Positions 1 through 11,158 of a stretch of DNA of 64,000 nt are shown here, one piece after another (position 1 is the stretch's first letter; each line of letters opens with the position of its first letter). Origin of the DNA: Salinarimonas rosea DSM 21201 (GTDB lineage Bacteria; Pseudomonadota; Alphaproteobacteria; Rhizobiales; Beijerinckiaceae); NCBI RefSeq assembly GCF_000429045.1, contig NZ_KE386841.1, positions 163,666-227,665 on the forward strand, written 5' to 3'. The position numbers were made by a program, and so were the translations under genes. The notes beneath the pieces were generated by a model that was given only the letters and a program-made list of their open reading frames with translations, searched no databases and had not been told where the DNA came from.

Positions 1-976
1 GCAGATCCAGGGCACCGACGTGGGAGCCACCGCGCGCTTCTCGGGCGGCGGCGGCGACGTGGCCGGCGGCGGCGCGGGCGCGGACACGACCTCGACGTAT
101 CGCGGCGCGCAGGGGCTAGACCCGCAGTTCATCGCCGAGCTCGAGGCGCAGTTCGGCTTCGACAAGCCGGCGCACGAGCGCTTCGGGCTGATGATCTGGA
201 ACTACATCCGCTTCGACTTCGGCGAGAGCTACTTCCGCGACGTCACGGTGGTCGACCTGATCATCGAGAAGCTGCCGGTCTCGATCACCCTGGGGCTCTG
301 GATGACGATCCTGTCCTACGCCATCTCGATCCCGCTCGGGATCAAGAAGGCGGTGCGGGACGGCACGCCCTTCGACTGGTGGACCTCGGCGATCGTCATC
401 GTCGGCTACGCCATCCCGGGCTTCCTGTTCGCGATCCTGCTGATCGTGCTCTTCGCCGGCGGCTCGTTCTGGCAGATCTTCCCGCTGCGCGGGCTCACCT
501 CGGACAACTGGGACCAGCTCTCCCTCGTCGGGAAGGCGCTCGACTATCTCTGGCACATCGCCCTGCCGATCACGGCGATGGCGCTCGGCGCCTTCGCCAC
601 GGCGACGCTGCTCACCAAGAATTCCTTCCTCGACGAGATCCGCAAGCAGTACGTCATGACCGCGCGGATGAAGGGCCTGTCCGAGCAGCAGGTGCTCTAT
701 GGACACGTCTTCCGCAACGCCATGCTTATCGTCATCGCCGGCTTCCCCGGCGCCTTCATCGGGGCCTTCTTCGCCGGCTCGCTGCTGATCGAGACGATCT
801 TCTCGCTGGACGGGCTGGGGCTCCTCTCCTTCGAGGCGATCGTCAACCGGGACTACCCGGTCGTGTTCGCCACGCTCTACATCTTCTCCCTCCTTGGCCT
901 CGTCGTGAACCTGATCTCGGACCTGACCTACGTCTGGATCGACCCGCGCATCGACTTCGAGACGCGGGAGGTCTGA
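1..976 (+). CDS. yejB: YejB-like oligopeptide ABC transporter permease, 5' truncated
   Basis: Inner-membrane permease subunit of a peptide importer of the YejABEF (microcin C/oligopeptide) type. The reading frame is open from base 2, and the visible 324 codons start inside the protein: family members carry an N-terminal membrane helix before the [16 protein letters not shown] region seen here, so the true start lies left of the window. At least five hydrophobic segments follow. The cytoplasmic EAA loop ([20 protein letters not shown]) that docks onto the ATPase lies near visible residues 219-240. The stop is 1 nt before the yejE-like start, so the two permeases are co-transcribed. The substrate-binding partner (yejA) would lie upstream, outside the window. 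Family assignment is secure; the actual peptide substrate is not known. Confidence 0.9.
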   Translation, partial: QIQGTDVGATARFSGGGGDVAGGGAGADTTSTYRGAQGLDPQFIAELEAQFGFDKPAHERFGLMIWNYIRFDFGESYFRDVTVVDLIIEKLPVSITLGLWMTILSYAISIPLGIKKAVRDGTPFDWWTSAIVIVGYAIPGFLFAILLIVLFAGGSFWQIFPLRGLTSDNWDQLSLVGKALDYLWHIALPITAMALGAFATATLLTKNSFLDEIRKQYVMTARMKGLSEQQVLYGHVFRNAMLIVIAGFPGAFIGAFFAGSLLIETIFSLDGLGLLSFEAIVNRDYPVVFATLYIFSLLGLVVNLISDLTYVWIDPRIDFETREV

Positions 977-977
977 G

Positions 978-2144
978 ATGAACCTCACCGTCGATCTCAG
1001 GAAGCCGCTGGAAGGGGAGCGCCTCGCGCCCCCGGTCGCCAACAAGGGGCTGTTCAACCTCACCCCGATCAACCGCCGCCGGCTCGACAACTTTAAGGCC
1101 AACAAGCGCGGGCTCTGGTCGTTCTGGATCTTCATGGTCCTGTTCGTGGTGACCTTGTTCGCGGAGTTCATCGCCAACGACAAGCCGATCCTCGCCATGT
1201 ACAAGGGCGAGCTGCTCTATCCCGTCCTCGTCGACTATCCCGAGGAGAAATTCGGCGGCTTCCTGGCGGTCGCGGACTACCGCGATCCGTTCATCGCCGA
1301 CGAGATCGAGGCCAACGGCTGGATGCTGTGGCCGCCGATCCGCTTCCACTACTCGACGCACAACCTCAACCTCCCGGTGCCGGCGCCGGCACCGCCGACC
1401 TGGATGCTCGACGACGCGCAATGCGCCCAGGCTGTGGCACGCATCGACGTCGACACCTGCGGGGATCTGGAGACGAACTGGCTCGGCACCGACGACCAGG
1501 GCCGGGACGTGCTCGCTCGGCTGATCTACGGCTTCCGCATCTCGGTCCTGTTCGGGCTGATCCTCGCCGTCGCCTCCTCCGTCATCGGCGTGATCGCCGG
1601 CGCGGTGCAGGGCTATTTCGGGGGCTGGGTCGACCTCGTCTTCCAGCGCGTGATCGAGATCTGGACGGCGATCCCCTCGCTCTACCTGCTCATCATCATC
1701 GCCTCGGTGATCACCCCGACCTTCTGGGTGCTGCTCTTCATCCTGCTCCTGTTCTCGTGGGTGTCGCTGGTGGGCGTGGTCCGCGCCGAGTTCCTGCGGG
1801 CGCGCAACTTCGAGTACGTCCGCGCCGCGCGCGCGCTCGGCGTCTCGGACGGCAAGATCATGTGGAAGCACGTCCTGCCCAACGCGATGGTGGCGACGCT
1901 GACCTTCCTGCCCTTCATCCTCAACGGGTCGATCACGACGCTGACCTCGCTCGACTTCCTCGGCTTCGGCCTGCCGCCGGGCTCGCCCTCGCTGGGCGAG
2001 CTGCTCGCCCAGGGCAAGGCGAACCTGCAGGCGCCCTGGCTCGGGCTCACGGGCTTCTTCGTCATCGCCTTGATGCTCTCGCTGCTCATCTTCGTCGGCG
2101 AGGCGGTGCGCGACGCCTTCGACCCGAGGAAGACGTTCACCTGA
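978..2144 (+). CDS. yejE: YejE-like oligopeptide ABC transporter permease
   Basis: Second inner-membrane permease (388 aa) of the Yej-type peptide importer. A cytoplasmic N-terminus of about 50 residues precedes the first membrane helix (near 49-68). A large periplasmic insertion of about 130 residues follows, and then the binding-protein-dependent transport domain with its EAA loop (RALGVSDGKIMWKHVLPNA) near residues 286-304. The long periplasmic loop after helix 1 is typical of YejE and distinguishes it from DppC. The gene starts 1 nt after the yejB-like stop. It is followed not directly by the ATPase gene yejF, as is usual, but by two toxin-antitoxin-like gene pairs. Confidence 0.9.
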   Translation: MNLTVDLRKPLEGERLAPPVANKGLFNLTPINRRRLDNFKANKRGLWSFWIFMVLFVVTLFAEFIANDKPILAMYKGELLYPVLVDYPEEKFGGFLAVADYRDPFIADEIEANGWMLWPPIRFHYSTHNLNLPVPAPAPPTWMLDDAQCAQAVARIDVDTCGDLETNWLGTDDQGRDVLARLIYGFRISVLFGLILAVASSVIGVIAGAVQGYFGGWVDLVFQRVIEIWTAIPSLYLLIIIASVITPTFWVLLFILLLFSWVSLVGVVRAEFLRARNFEYVRAARALGVSDGKIMWKHVLPNAMVATLTFLPFILNGSITTLTSLDFLGFGLPPGSPSLGELLAQGKANLQAPWLGLTGFFVIALMLSLLIFVGEAVRDAFDPRKTFT

Positions 2145-2179
2145 GCGTGCGCTATGATCGGCGCGAGGAGGGCCCGGCC

Positions 2180-2524
2180 GTGAACAAGGTCGTCAAGGAG
2201 CACATCCCCGTCGAGCGCCTGCCCGAGGAGCTGCGCCGCGGTTTCGCGGAGGGGGAGATCGTGGAGGTGGAGGTGCGCGGCCTGGGGCGCGCGGAGGAGA
2301 GCGCGCGCGCGGCGCCCCAGGACGAGGACGAGGAGCTCACGCTGGAAGCCTGGCTCCGCTGGGTCGACGAGCAGGAGCTCCGGCGCCCGCCGCTGCCGCC
2401 CGAGGACGTGGCGATGCGTAACGCGGCGTTCGAGCGCATCAGGAACCTCGCTGGGCGTCGGAACACCACGATCGAAGAAGCCGTTCGGCGCATTCGCGAG
2501 CTGAGGGACGAGGGCGACGATTGA
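2180..2524 (+). CDS. Antitoxin-like protein, partner of downstream PIN toxin (copy 1)
   Basis: A 114-aa protein starting at GTG, preceded by a purine-rich gaggaggg ribosome binding site. I recognise no named domain. The N-terminus (VNKVVKEHIPVERLPEELRR) is strongly similar to that of the second small gene downstream (VNRIVKHHVPVGELPEHLRE), so the two are paralogues. The C-terminal half is acidic and helical and ends in an ERIRNLAGRRNTTIEEAVRRI-like segment. The stop codon overlaps the PIN-domain gene start by 4 nt, a layout typical of VapBC-type modules. The function as an antitoxin is inferred from size, acidity, coupling to a PIN gene and duplication with it. It lies 35 nt after the yejE-like gene. 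Confidence 0.75.
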   Translation: MNKVVKEHIPVERLPEELRRGFAEGEIVEVEVRGLGRAEESARAAPQDEDEELTLEAWLRWVDEQELRRPPLPPEDVAMRNAAFERIRNLAGRRNTTIEEAVRRIRELRDEGDD

Positions 2525-2979
2525 CGGATCCCTCAGGCTCGCCCCCGAATCCCATCGACGACGGCTCGCGTGTCTACCTCGACGCCAACGCCTTGATCGC
2601 GCTGGTCGAGCACCGCAGTCCTTCGATGATCGAGATCCAGTCTCGCGTGGAAGCCGGCCGCCTCGTGGCCACGACGAGCGGGCTGTCGAGGGCCGAGGTG
2701 CTCGTGCTTCCGCTTCGTGAACGAGACGAGCCGCTCGTCGCCGCATATCGGGAGCTGTTTTCCGGTGAGGCGGGCTTGCAGGTGGTCGCGATCTCGGACC
2801 GTGTTCTGGAGCTGGCGGCAAGAATTCGCGCCGAGACGTCGGTGAAGCTCGCCGACGCCATCCATCTCGCGACAGCCGAGACCGGCGGCTGCAAGGTCTT
2901 CCTGTCGTCCGACCGGCGCATCCGGCCCCGCGCCCCGATGGTGCGGATCGGGATCGAGAGGATCGCGGACGACACGTGA
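2521..2979 (+). CDS. VapC-like PIN-domain ribonuclease toxin (copy 1)
   Basis: A 152-aa PIN-domain protein, the likely ribonuclease toxin of a type II toxin-antitoxin pair. The four acidic residues of the PIN active site are all present: D21 (VYLDANALI), E59 (LSRAEV), D112 (KLADAIHLA) and D131 (SSDRRI). The start is TTG at 2521, overlapping the antitoxin stop by 4 nt. A PIN fold normally opens with the YLDAN strand, so about 17 residues precede it here. Family knowledge: VapC toxins cut tRNA or rRNA with Mg2+ and are neutralised by the upstream gene product. The RNA target cannot be read from the sequence. Confidence 0.88.
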   Translation: MTDPSGSPPNPIDDGSRVYLDANALIALVEHRSPSMIEIQSRVEAGRLVATTSGLSRAEVLVLPLRERDEPLVAAYRELFSGEAGLQVVAISDRVLELAARIRAETSVKLADAIHLATAETGGCKVFLSSDRRIRPRAPMVRIGIERIADDT

Positions 2980-3045
2980 GGCGCTCGCTGCACGGGGCAA
3001 GGAGTTGAGGTATCATCGGGCGGCGAGCCGCCGCTGGAGGGAGCC

Positions 3046-3288
3046 GTGAACAGGATCGTCAAGCACCACGTCCCCGTGGGGGAGCTGCCCGAGCACCTCC
3101 GGGAGGGGCTCGACCCGGCAGCGTTCGCGACCGTGGAGGTCACGGTGGAGCCAGATCGCGCGATCGAGGACGACGTGCCGATGTCGCTCGACGAGATCTT
3201 CGGCCTGCGCGATAATTTCTCGTCATCCGAGGACGTCGCGGCATACGTTCGGTCTCTGCGAGAAGAATGGGCTCACCGTGAACGTTGA
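3046..3288 (+). CDS. Antitoxin-like protein, partner of downstream PIN toxin (copy 2)
   Basis: An 80-aa protein with a GTG start behind a strong ggaggg ribosome binding site. Its first 25 residues are a clear paralogue of the 114-aa antitoxin-like protein upstream (shared pattern V-N-[KR]-[VI]-V-K-x-H-[IV]-P-V-x-x-L-P-E). The C-terminus is shorter and ends in a helical DVAAYVRSLREEW segment that could wrap the toxin. A perfect GGCGGC/GCCGCC hairpin (3019-3032) precedes the ribosome binding site. The 3' end overlaps the next PIN gene by 11 nt. No DNA-binding domain is recognisable; the antitoxin role is inferred from context. Confidence 0.75.
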   Translation: MNRIVKHHVPVGELPEHLREGLDPAAFATVEVTVEPDRAIEDDVPMSLDEIFGLRDNFSSSEDVAAYVRSLREEWAHRER

Positions 3289-3760
3289 ACGGGCGGTCGT
3301 TTACCTCGACGCCAATGTCTTCATCATGGCCGTCGAGACGAGGGGCGCCGACGAGCAGGCTGTGGCGCGTCTCTTCGCGAGCGAAGCGGCCGCGGGTCTG
3401 CGTCGCCTGACGAGTGAGCTGACCCTCGCCGAGGTTCTCGCCGGCGCTTCCCGGGCGAGTGACCGGCGGCTGGTACGTGCGTATCTCAGCTTGATCCTGG
3501 AGTCGGGGCTCGTCGAGGTTCAGCCCGTGTCGCGCGCCATCCTCATCGAAACCGCCCACTATCGGGCCGTGGCCGATCAGGGGGCCGCTCCGGGTGCAGA
3601 TCGCCGCAATTTCCTCCCCGATGCTGTGCATGTGGTGACGGCGATCACGAATGGCTGCGCTGTCTTCGTAACCAACGACAGACGTCTCAAGCTGCCTCAG
3701 GGCATGCGACGCATCGAGCCCACCGCCGAAGGCATTGGCGACCTTCTCGACAGATCATGA
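3278..3760 (+). CDS. VapC-like PIN-domain ribonuclease toxin (copy 2)
   Basis: A 160-aa PIN-domain protein starting at GTG inside the end of the antitoxin gene. Active-site acids are D11 (VVYLDANVFI), E52 (LTLAEV), D115 (FLPDAVHVV) and D134 (VTNDRRL). It is only moderately similar to the first PIN protein, so the two modules have diverged and may not cross-talk. A small insertion (QGAAPGADRRNFLP) sits before the third acidic residue. The gene ends 10 nt before the likely yejF start. Both PIN modules therefore lie in the transcription path of the peptide transporter. Confidence 0.88.
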   Translation: MNVERAVVYLDANVFIMAVETRGADEQAVARLFASEAAAGLRRLTSELTLAEVLAGASRASDRRLVRAYLSLILESGLVEVQPVSRAILIETAHYRAVADQGAAPGADRRNFLPDAVHVVTAITNGCAVFVTNDRRLKLPQGMRRIEPTAEGIGDLLDRS

Positions 3761-3770
3761 CCGAGACCCC

Positions 3771-5399
3771 ATGACCACCACCCCCCTCCTCTCCGTCCGC
3801 GACCTCTCCGTCGCCTTCACCCAGGCCGGGCGCACCACGCTCGCCGTCGATCGCGTGTCCTTCGACATCGCCAAGGGCGAGACCGTGGCGCTCGTGGGCG
3901 AGTCCGGGTCCGGCAAGTCGGTGACGGCCCTGTCGATCCTCAAGCTCCTGCAATACCCCACGGCCTCGCACCCCTCCGGCGAGATCCAGTTCAAGGGCCG
4001 GGACCTGCTGGCGGCGTCCGAGATGGACATCATGAAGGTGCGCGGGGCGGACATCACCATGGTGTTCCAGGAGCCGATGACCTCGCTCAACCCGCTGCAC
4101 GTGATCTCGCGGCAGATCGGAGAGATCCTGCGGATCCACCGGCAGCTGTCGGAGAAGGACGCGCGCGCGCGCACGCTCGCGCTGCTCGAGCGGGTGGGGA
4201 TCCGCGATGCGGCCTCGCGGCTCGACGCCTATCCCCATCAGCTGTCCGGCGGCCAGCGGCAGCGCGTAATGATCGCCATGGCGCTCGCCAACGACCCGGA
4301 TCTCCTCATCGCCGACGAGCCGACGACGGCGCTCGACGTCACGGTCCAGGCGCAGATCCTGACGCTGCTCGCCGAGCTCAAGCGCGATCTGGGCATGGCG
4401 ATGCTGTTCATCACCCACGATCTCGGCATCGTGCGCAAGGTGGCGGACCGGGTCTGCGTCATGCTCGAGGGAAAGATCGTCGAGCACGGCCCCGTCGCGC
4501 AGGTCTTCGACGACCCGCAGCACGAGTACACGAGGCGCCTCCTCGCCGCCGAGCCGCGGGGCCGGCCCGATCCGGTGCCGGCGGACGCCGAGACGCTGGT
4601 GGAGGCCGGGCCGATCAAGGTCCACTTCCCGATCAAGCGCGGCTTCCTCGGGCGCACGGTCGGGCACGTCAAGGCGGTCGACGGGGTGAGCGTCAAGGTG
4701 CGCGCCGGCGAGACGGTCGGCGTGGTGGGCGAATCCGGCTCCGGCAAGACCACGCTCGGCCTCGCCATGTTGCGCCTGATCTCGTCGGAGGGCCCCGTCG
4801 TCTTCCTCGGCGACCGGCTCGACGGGCTCAAGTCCAATCGCGTGCGCCCCTACCGCAAGGACATGCAGATCGTCTTCCAGGATCCGTACGGCTCGCTCTC
4901 GCCGCGCCTCTCGGTGGCGCAGATCGTCGAGGAGGGGCTCCTCGTCATGAACGGCCGCCTGCGGCTCGAGGAGCGCCGGGAGATCGTGGCCCGCGCCCTC
5001 CTCGACGTCGGCCTCGACCCGCAGGCGATGGACCGCTATCCGCACGAGTTCTCCGGCGGGCAGCGCCAGCGCATCGCCATCGCCCGCGCCATGGCGCTCG
5101 AGCCGCGCTTCGTCGTGCTCGACGAGCCGACCTCCGCGCTCGACATGTCGGTCCAGTCGCAGATCGTCGACCTGCTGCGCGACCTGCAGAAGACGCGCAA
5201 GCTCGCCTACATGTTCATCTCGCACGATCTCAAGGTGGTGCGTGCGCTGGCCAACCATGTCCTCGTCATGCAGAACGGCGTCGTCGTGGAGGAGGGGCCG
5301 GCCGAGCGCATCTTCGAGGCGCCGGAGACCGACTACACCCGCGCCCTCTTCGCCGCGGCCTTCGCGCTCGAGGCGCGGCCGGACGTGGTGCGGGAGTGA
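3771..5399 (+). CDS. yejF: YejF-like peptide ABC transporter, dual ATPase
   Basis: Cytoplasmic ATPase (542 aa) that energises the Yej peptide importer. Two ABC cassettes are fused in tandem. The first has Walker A GESGSGKS at 43-50 and signature LSGGQRQR near 160. The second has Walker A GESGSGKT near 322-329 and signature FSGGQRQR near 427. The length matches YejF and not a single DppD or DppF. I prefer the ATG at 3771 ([14 protein letters not shown]), which places the first strand as in the family; an in-frame TTG at 3735 would add 12 residues overlapping the PIN gene. The downstream gene ligA is convergent. Confidence 0.92.
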   Translation: MTTTPLLSVRDLSVAFTQAGRTTLAVDRVSFDIAKGETVALVGESGSGKSVTALSILKLLQYPTASHPSGEIQFKGRDLLAASEMDIMKVRGADITMVFQEPMTSLNPLHVISRQIGEILRIHRQLSEKDARARTLALLERVGIRDAASRLDAYPHQLSGGQRQRVMIAMALANDPDLLIADEPTTALDVTVQAQILTLLAELKRDLGMAMLFITHDLGIVRKVADRVCVMLEGKIVEHGPVAQVFDDPQHEYTRRLLAAEPRGRPDPVPADAETLVEAGPIKVHFPIKRGFLGRTVGHVKAVDGVSVKVRAGETVGVVGESGSGKTTLGLAMLRLISSEGPVVFLGDRLDGLKSNRVRPYRKDMQIVFQDPYGSLSPRLSVAQIVEEGLLVMNGRLRLEERREIVARALLDVGLDPQAMDRYPHEFSGGQRQRIAIARAMALEPRFVVLDEPTSALDMSVQSQIVDLLRDLQKTRKLAYMFISHDLKVVRALANHVLVMQNGVVVEEGPAERIFEAPETDYTRALFAAAFALEARPDVVRE

Positions 5400-5418
5400 G
5401 CCGAGGCTGGGGCGCTGC

Positions 5419-8376
<2,958 letters not shown>

Positions 8377-8679
8377 TCACGGCTCCCAGGCCGGGCGCCG
8401 GCGCATCAGCGCCTGCAGGCGCGGGTGTGCCGCAGGCGGCGTGTCGAGCGCCTCGAGGAACGTGGTGTGCCGGGCCTCGTCCAGCGCGAACAGCCGCTCG
8501 TCCAGCAGGACGTCGACGGCACGGGCGCGGGCACTCTCCAGGATGAACTCCGAGCGCGTCTTGCCGAGCGACGAGGCGGCCTGGTCGATCAGGTCCCGGG
8601 TCCGCGCGGGCGCGCGCACGTGGATCGTCGTCTCCCGGCGCACGCCCTCCGCGCGCGTCGCCCGTCTCGGGTCGTCCAT
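8377..8679 (-). CDS. DUF1778 (TacA-type) antitoxin
   Basis: A 100-aa ribbon-helix-helix protein of the DUF1778 antitoxin family. The N-terminal RRETTIHVRAPARTRDLIDQA strand-helix and the KTRSEFILESARARA helix are the DNA-binding ribbon-helix-helix. The C-terminal tail, rich in L, F and E (VLLDERLFALDEARHTTFLEAL), is the part that wraps and blocks the GNAT toxin in known pairs. It is first in a two-gene operon with the GNAT gene (1-nt gap). Autoregulation through the ribbon-helix-helix domain is expected from the family. I could not identify a clear operator in the 113 nt upstream. Confidence 0.9.
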   Translation of the reverse strand: MDDPRRATRAEGVRRETTIHVRAPARTRDLIDQAASSLGKTRSEFILESARARAVDVLLDERLFALDEARHTTFLEALDTPPAAHPRLQALMRRRPAWEP

Positions 8680-8792
8680 GGCAGCCTCTTCCCGCGCGCG
8701 GGGAACGTCCCCGTCTGTCGCGTCCAATTGACACAGCTTGCGTAAAGACCCAGCGCTCGTCAACACGTCTCGCGCAAGGGATTTGGCCGGCG

Positions 8793-9689
8793 CTACGGCT
8801 CGGCGAGGAAAGGCACGAGCGCCGCGAGCAGCGCGTCCGGCGCTTCCTCCTGGAGGAGGTGGCCGCAGGGCAGCGCGCCGCCGCGGACGTCCTCGGCGCG
8901 CTCGCGCCAGGTGGCGAGCACGTCGTAGAGCGCGCCGACCGTTCCCTGCGCGCCCCACAGCGCCAGGAGCGGGGCCGCGACGCGCCGTCCCGCCGCGACG
9001 TCGGCGCGGTCGTGATCGAGGTCGATCGTCGCGGCGGCGCGATAGTCCTCGCAGATGGCGTGGATGCCGGCGGGGTCGTCGTAGCAGCGCAGGTACTCGG
9101 CGACGAGCCGCTCCTCGGGCACGCCCGGCGTGCGGCTCTGGCCGGCGAGATGGTGGCGCAGGTAGAACGCGGGATCGGCGCCGATCATCCGCTCGGGGAG
9201 CGGATGCGGCTGGATCAGGAAGAACCACCAGAAGTACCGCGTGGCGAAGGTGCGGTCCGTGCGCTCGTACATCGTCAGGGTGGGCGCGATGTCGAGGACG
9301 GCGAGACGCGCGACGGCATCCGGATGGTCGAGCGCCATGCGATGCGCCACGCGCCCGCCGCGGTCGTGGCCCACGACGGCGAAGCGGGCGTGCCCCATCG
9401 TGCGCATCACGGCCACCTGGTCGCGCGCCATCGCCCGCTTGGAATAGGGCGCGTGGTCGGGGGTCGACGGCGGCTTGGCGCTGTCGCCGTAGCCGCGCAG
9501 GTCGCTGGCGACGACCGTGAAGCGCTCCGCCAGGGCGGGCGCGATGCGGTACCAGGTGGCGGAGGTCTGCGGGTGGCCGTGCAGCAGCAGGACGGGCGGG
9601 CCGGAGCCGGCGGTCCGCACGTTCATCGCGATGCCGGGCTCGGTCTCGATGCGGTGCGTGGCGAAGCCGGGGAGGAGATCGTCGGTCAT
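8793..9689 (-). CDS. Alpha/beta hydrolase, fluoroacetate/haloacetate dehalogenase-like
   Basis: A 298-aa alpha/beta hydrolase closely resembling fluoroacetate dehalogenases. The nucleophile is D109 in VVGHDRGGRV, with carboxylate-binding R110 and R113; the second acid is D133 (VLDIAPT) and the catalytic His is H277 (CGHLLQEEAP). Tyr216 (ICEDYRA) matches a halide-pocket Tyr. In characterised fluoroacetate dehalogenases a His-Trp pair completes the fluoride pocket; here the aligned residues are W154-W155 (RYFWWFF), so the His is lost. The enzyme may act on chloro- or bromoacetate, or on an epoxide or ester. I chose the ATG at 9689 (MTDDLLPGF) because it sits at the family N-terminus; the frame is open 8 codons further up. 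Confidence 0.85.
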   Translation of the reverse strand: MTDDLLPGFATHRIETEPGIAMNVRTAGSGPPVLLLHGHPQTSATWYRIAPALAERFTVVASDLRGYGDSAKPPSTPDHAPYSKRAMARDQVAVMRTMGHARFAVVGHDRGGRVAHRMALDHPDAVARLAVLDIAPTLTMYERTDRTFATRYFWWFFLIQPHPLPERMIGADPAFYLRHHLAGQSRTPGVPEERLVAEYLRCYDDPAGIHAICEDYRAAATIDLDHDRADVAAGRRVAAPLLALWGAQGTVGALYDVLATWRERAEDVRGGALPCGHLLQEEAPDALLAALVPFLAEP

Positions 9690-9775
9690 CCGCGCCTCGG
9701 CGACCCGTCTCACACCGACGCTCCGGATACGGCAGAGCCGATGGCCGAAGGCGTCGTGCCGATAATCGGAGGAGT

Positions 9776-9852
9776 TGGTCGGAGTGGCAGGATTCGAACC
9801 TGCGACCCCCTCGTCCCGAACGAGGTGCGCTACCAGGCTGCGCTACACTCCG
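9776..9852 (-). tRNA. tRNA-Pro (anticodon CGG)
   Basis: A complete cloverleaf on the minus strand. The acceptor stem is CGGAGTG/CACTCCG with discriminator A and an encoded CCA. The anticodon loop is TTCGGGA, giving anticodon CGG (reads CCG). The T loop is TTCGAAT in GCAGGTTCGAATCCTGC. CCG is a frequent Pro codon in this GC-rich genome. Confidence 0.97.
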
Positions 9853-10018
9853 ATACCCTGGTGAGGACGCGGATATAGCGGGCGGGATCGCCGGGCGCAA
9901 GCGCTGTTTCGAGCGTCGCGGACGATTTCCGCCGCCCGTCGTCGCCACGCCGAAACACGTTGCCTCGCGCGTGCGAGCGCACTATGGTCCGCGTCCGCCG
10001 CGGGTCCACCCGCCGGAT

Positions 10019-10093
10019 TGGGGCGTCGCCAAGCGGTAAGGCAGCGGTTTTTGGTACCGCCATACGCAGGTTCGAATCCTGCCGCCCCAGCCA
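10019..10093 (+). tRNA. tRNA-Gln (anticodon TTG)
   Basis: Acceptor stem TGGGGCG/CGCCCCA, discriminator G and encoded CCA. The anticodon loop is TTTTGGT, giving TTG, and the T arm is GCAGGTTCGAATCCTGC. The 3' end, including the CCA, is followed immediately by a duplicated copy of its last bases (see the repeat at 10085-10117). Confidence 0.97.
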
Positions 10094-10117
10094 TTTCGCC
10101 CCAGCCATTTCGCCCCA
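10085..10117 (+). repeat. 14-bp tandem duplication of the tRNA-Gln 3' end
   Basis: The unit CCCCAGCCATTTCG occurs twice in direct tandem and is followed by a partial third unit (CCCCA). The first copy contains the acceptor-stem end, discriminator and CCA of tRNA-Gln. Duplicated tRNA 3' ends can mark integration sites, but no integrase or element lies between the copies, so replication slippage is as likely. Confidence 0.7.
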
Positions 10118-10162
10118 CCCGGGCCGCCCCTGCCGAGTCGCCCCGGCCGAGCCGTCGCGTGC

Positions 10163-11098
10163 TCACGCCCGGCCGCCGAGCGAGCCGAGGTACTTCATGC
10201 CGGTGTCGCACATGATCGTGGCGACCGTCGACCGAGGTCCCATCCGCTCGGCCAGGCGTAATGCGGCGATGACGTTGCATCCGGTCGAGAGCCCGGCGAA
10301 GAGCCCCTCCTCCCTCGCCAGCCGAAGGGCCATGGCGCGCGCCTCCTCCGTCGAGACGCGCTCGATGCCGTCGGCGATCCCGTCCCGCCAGAGCGGGACG
10401 ACGTAGCCGGCGCCGATGCCGTCGATCTTGTGGCCGCCCGGCGCACCGCCGGAAAGGACCGCCGATTCGGCCGGCTCGACGGCGACGATCCGCACGCTCG
10501 CGGTCCGCTCGCGCAGGCGCGTCGCGACCCCGCGCAGCGACGCCGCCGTGCCGACGCTCTGGACGAACCCGTCGATCTCCCCGCCGCTCTGGACCAGGAG
10601 CTCGTCCGCCAGGGCCGCATAGGCCGCGAGCTGATCCGCGTTGTTCATCTGATCGACCCAGAACGCGCCCGTTCGATCGGCCGTCGCCCCTGCGGCCGCG
10701 ATCATGCGGCGGGTCAGGCTTTCGGTCATGCGACCGCCCTCGCTCGCGAGCACGTCGAGATCGGCGCCGAGGAGCCGCATGTGGTCGAGCTTCTCGCGGG
10801 CGAACGCATCGGAGCTGACGATGTGGAGTGGATGCCCTTTCACGGCGCAGACGAGCGCGAGCGAGACGCCGGTGCTTCCGCCCGTGTACTCCACGACCGG
10901 TGCGCCCGGACGAAGCCGCCCGTCGCGCTCGGCCGCGTCGACGATGGCGAGCGCCATCCGGTCCTTCATGCTGCCCGTCGGGTTGGCGCTCTCGAGCTTG
11001 ACGAGGATTCGCGCGCCGTTCGCGGGCACGATGCGCCTCAAGGGGAGGAGCGGCGTGTTCCCAACGCAGTCGAGCAGGCCGTGCGTGTTCGAGCTCAT
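10163..11098 (-). CDS. Cysteine synthase-family PLP enzyme
   Basis: A 311-aa fold-type II PLP enzyme of the cysteine synthase/cystathionine beta-synthase family. PLP-binding Lys45 lies in NPTGSMKDRMA, the substrate loop is TGGSTGVSLA, and the phosphate-binding region is SVGTAASLRGVA where OASS has a GTGGT loop. The usual CysK reaction is O-acetylserine plus sulfide to cysteine. The altered phosphate loop and the MarR partner suggest a specialised homologue, so no gene symbol is given. It is divergent from a MarR gene with a 20-bp palindrome between them, so it is probably the regulated target. The ATG at 11098 (MSSNTHGLLDCVGNTPL) fits the family start; its spacer is also the regulatory region. 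Confidence 0.85.
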   Translation of the reverse strand: MSSNTHGLLDCVGNTPLLPLRRIVPANGARILVKLESANPTGSMKDRMALAIVDAAERDGRLRPGAPVVEYTGGSTGVSLALVCAVKGHPLHIVSSDAFAREKLDHMRLLGADLDVLASEGGRMTESLTRRMIAAAGATADRTGAFWVDQMNNADQLAAYAALADELLVQSGGEIDGFVQSVGTAASLRGVATRLRERTASVRIVAVEPAESAVLSGGAPGGHKIDGIGAGYVVPLWRDGIADGIERVSTEEARAMALRLAREEGLFAGLSTGCNVIAALRLAERMGPRSTVATIMCDTGMKYLGSLGGRA

Positions 11099-11122
11099 GA
11101 GCGCCCTCCTCGGGCGAAGACA

Positions 11123-11142
11123 ATTTACATGTACATGCAAAT
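11123..11142. promoter_or_regulatory. Palindromic operator candidate between cysK-like and MarR genes
   Basis: A 20-bp palindrome with one mismatched pair, ATTTACATGTACATGCAAAT. It is AT-rich in a GC-rich background and lies 24 nt from one start and 16 nt from the other. Size and symmetry fit a MarR-family site that controls both divergent genes; binding itself is inferred. Confidence 0.7.
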
Positions 11143-11158
11143 AAGGTAGGTACAAGGA

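Noticed and set aside
9776-10117. Two tRNAs with a 3'-end duplication as a genomic-island boundary
   Set aside because: No integrase, second att copy at distance or foreign-looking block is present in the window; kept only as a low-interest observation.
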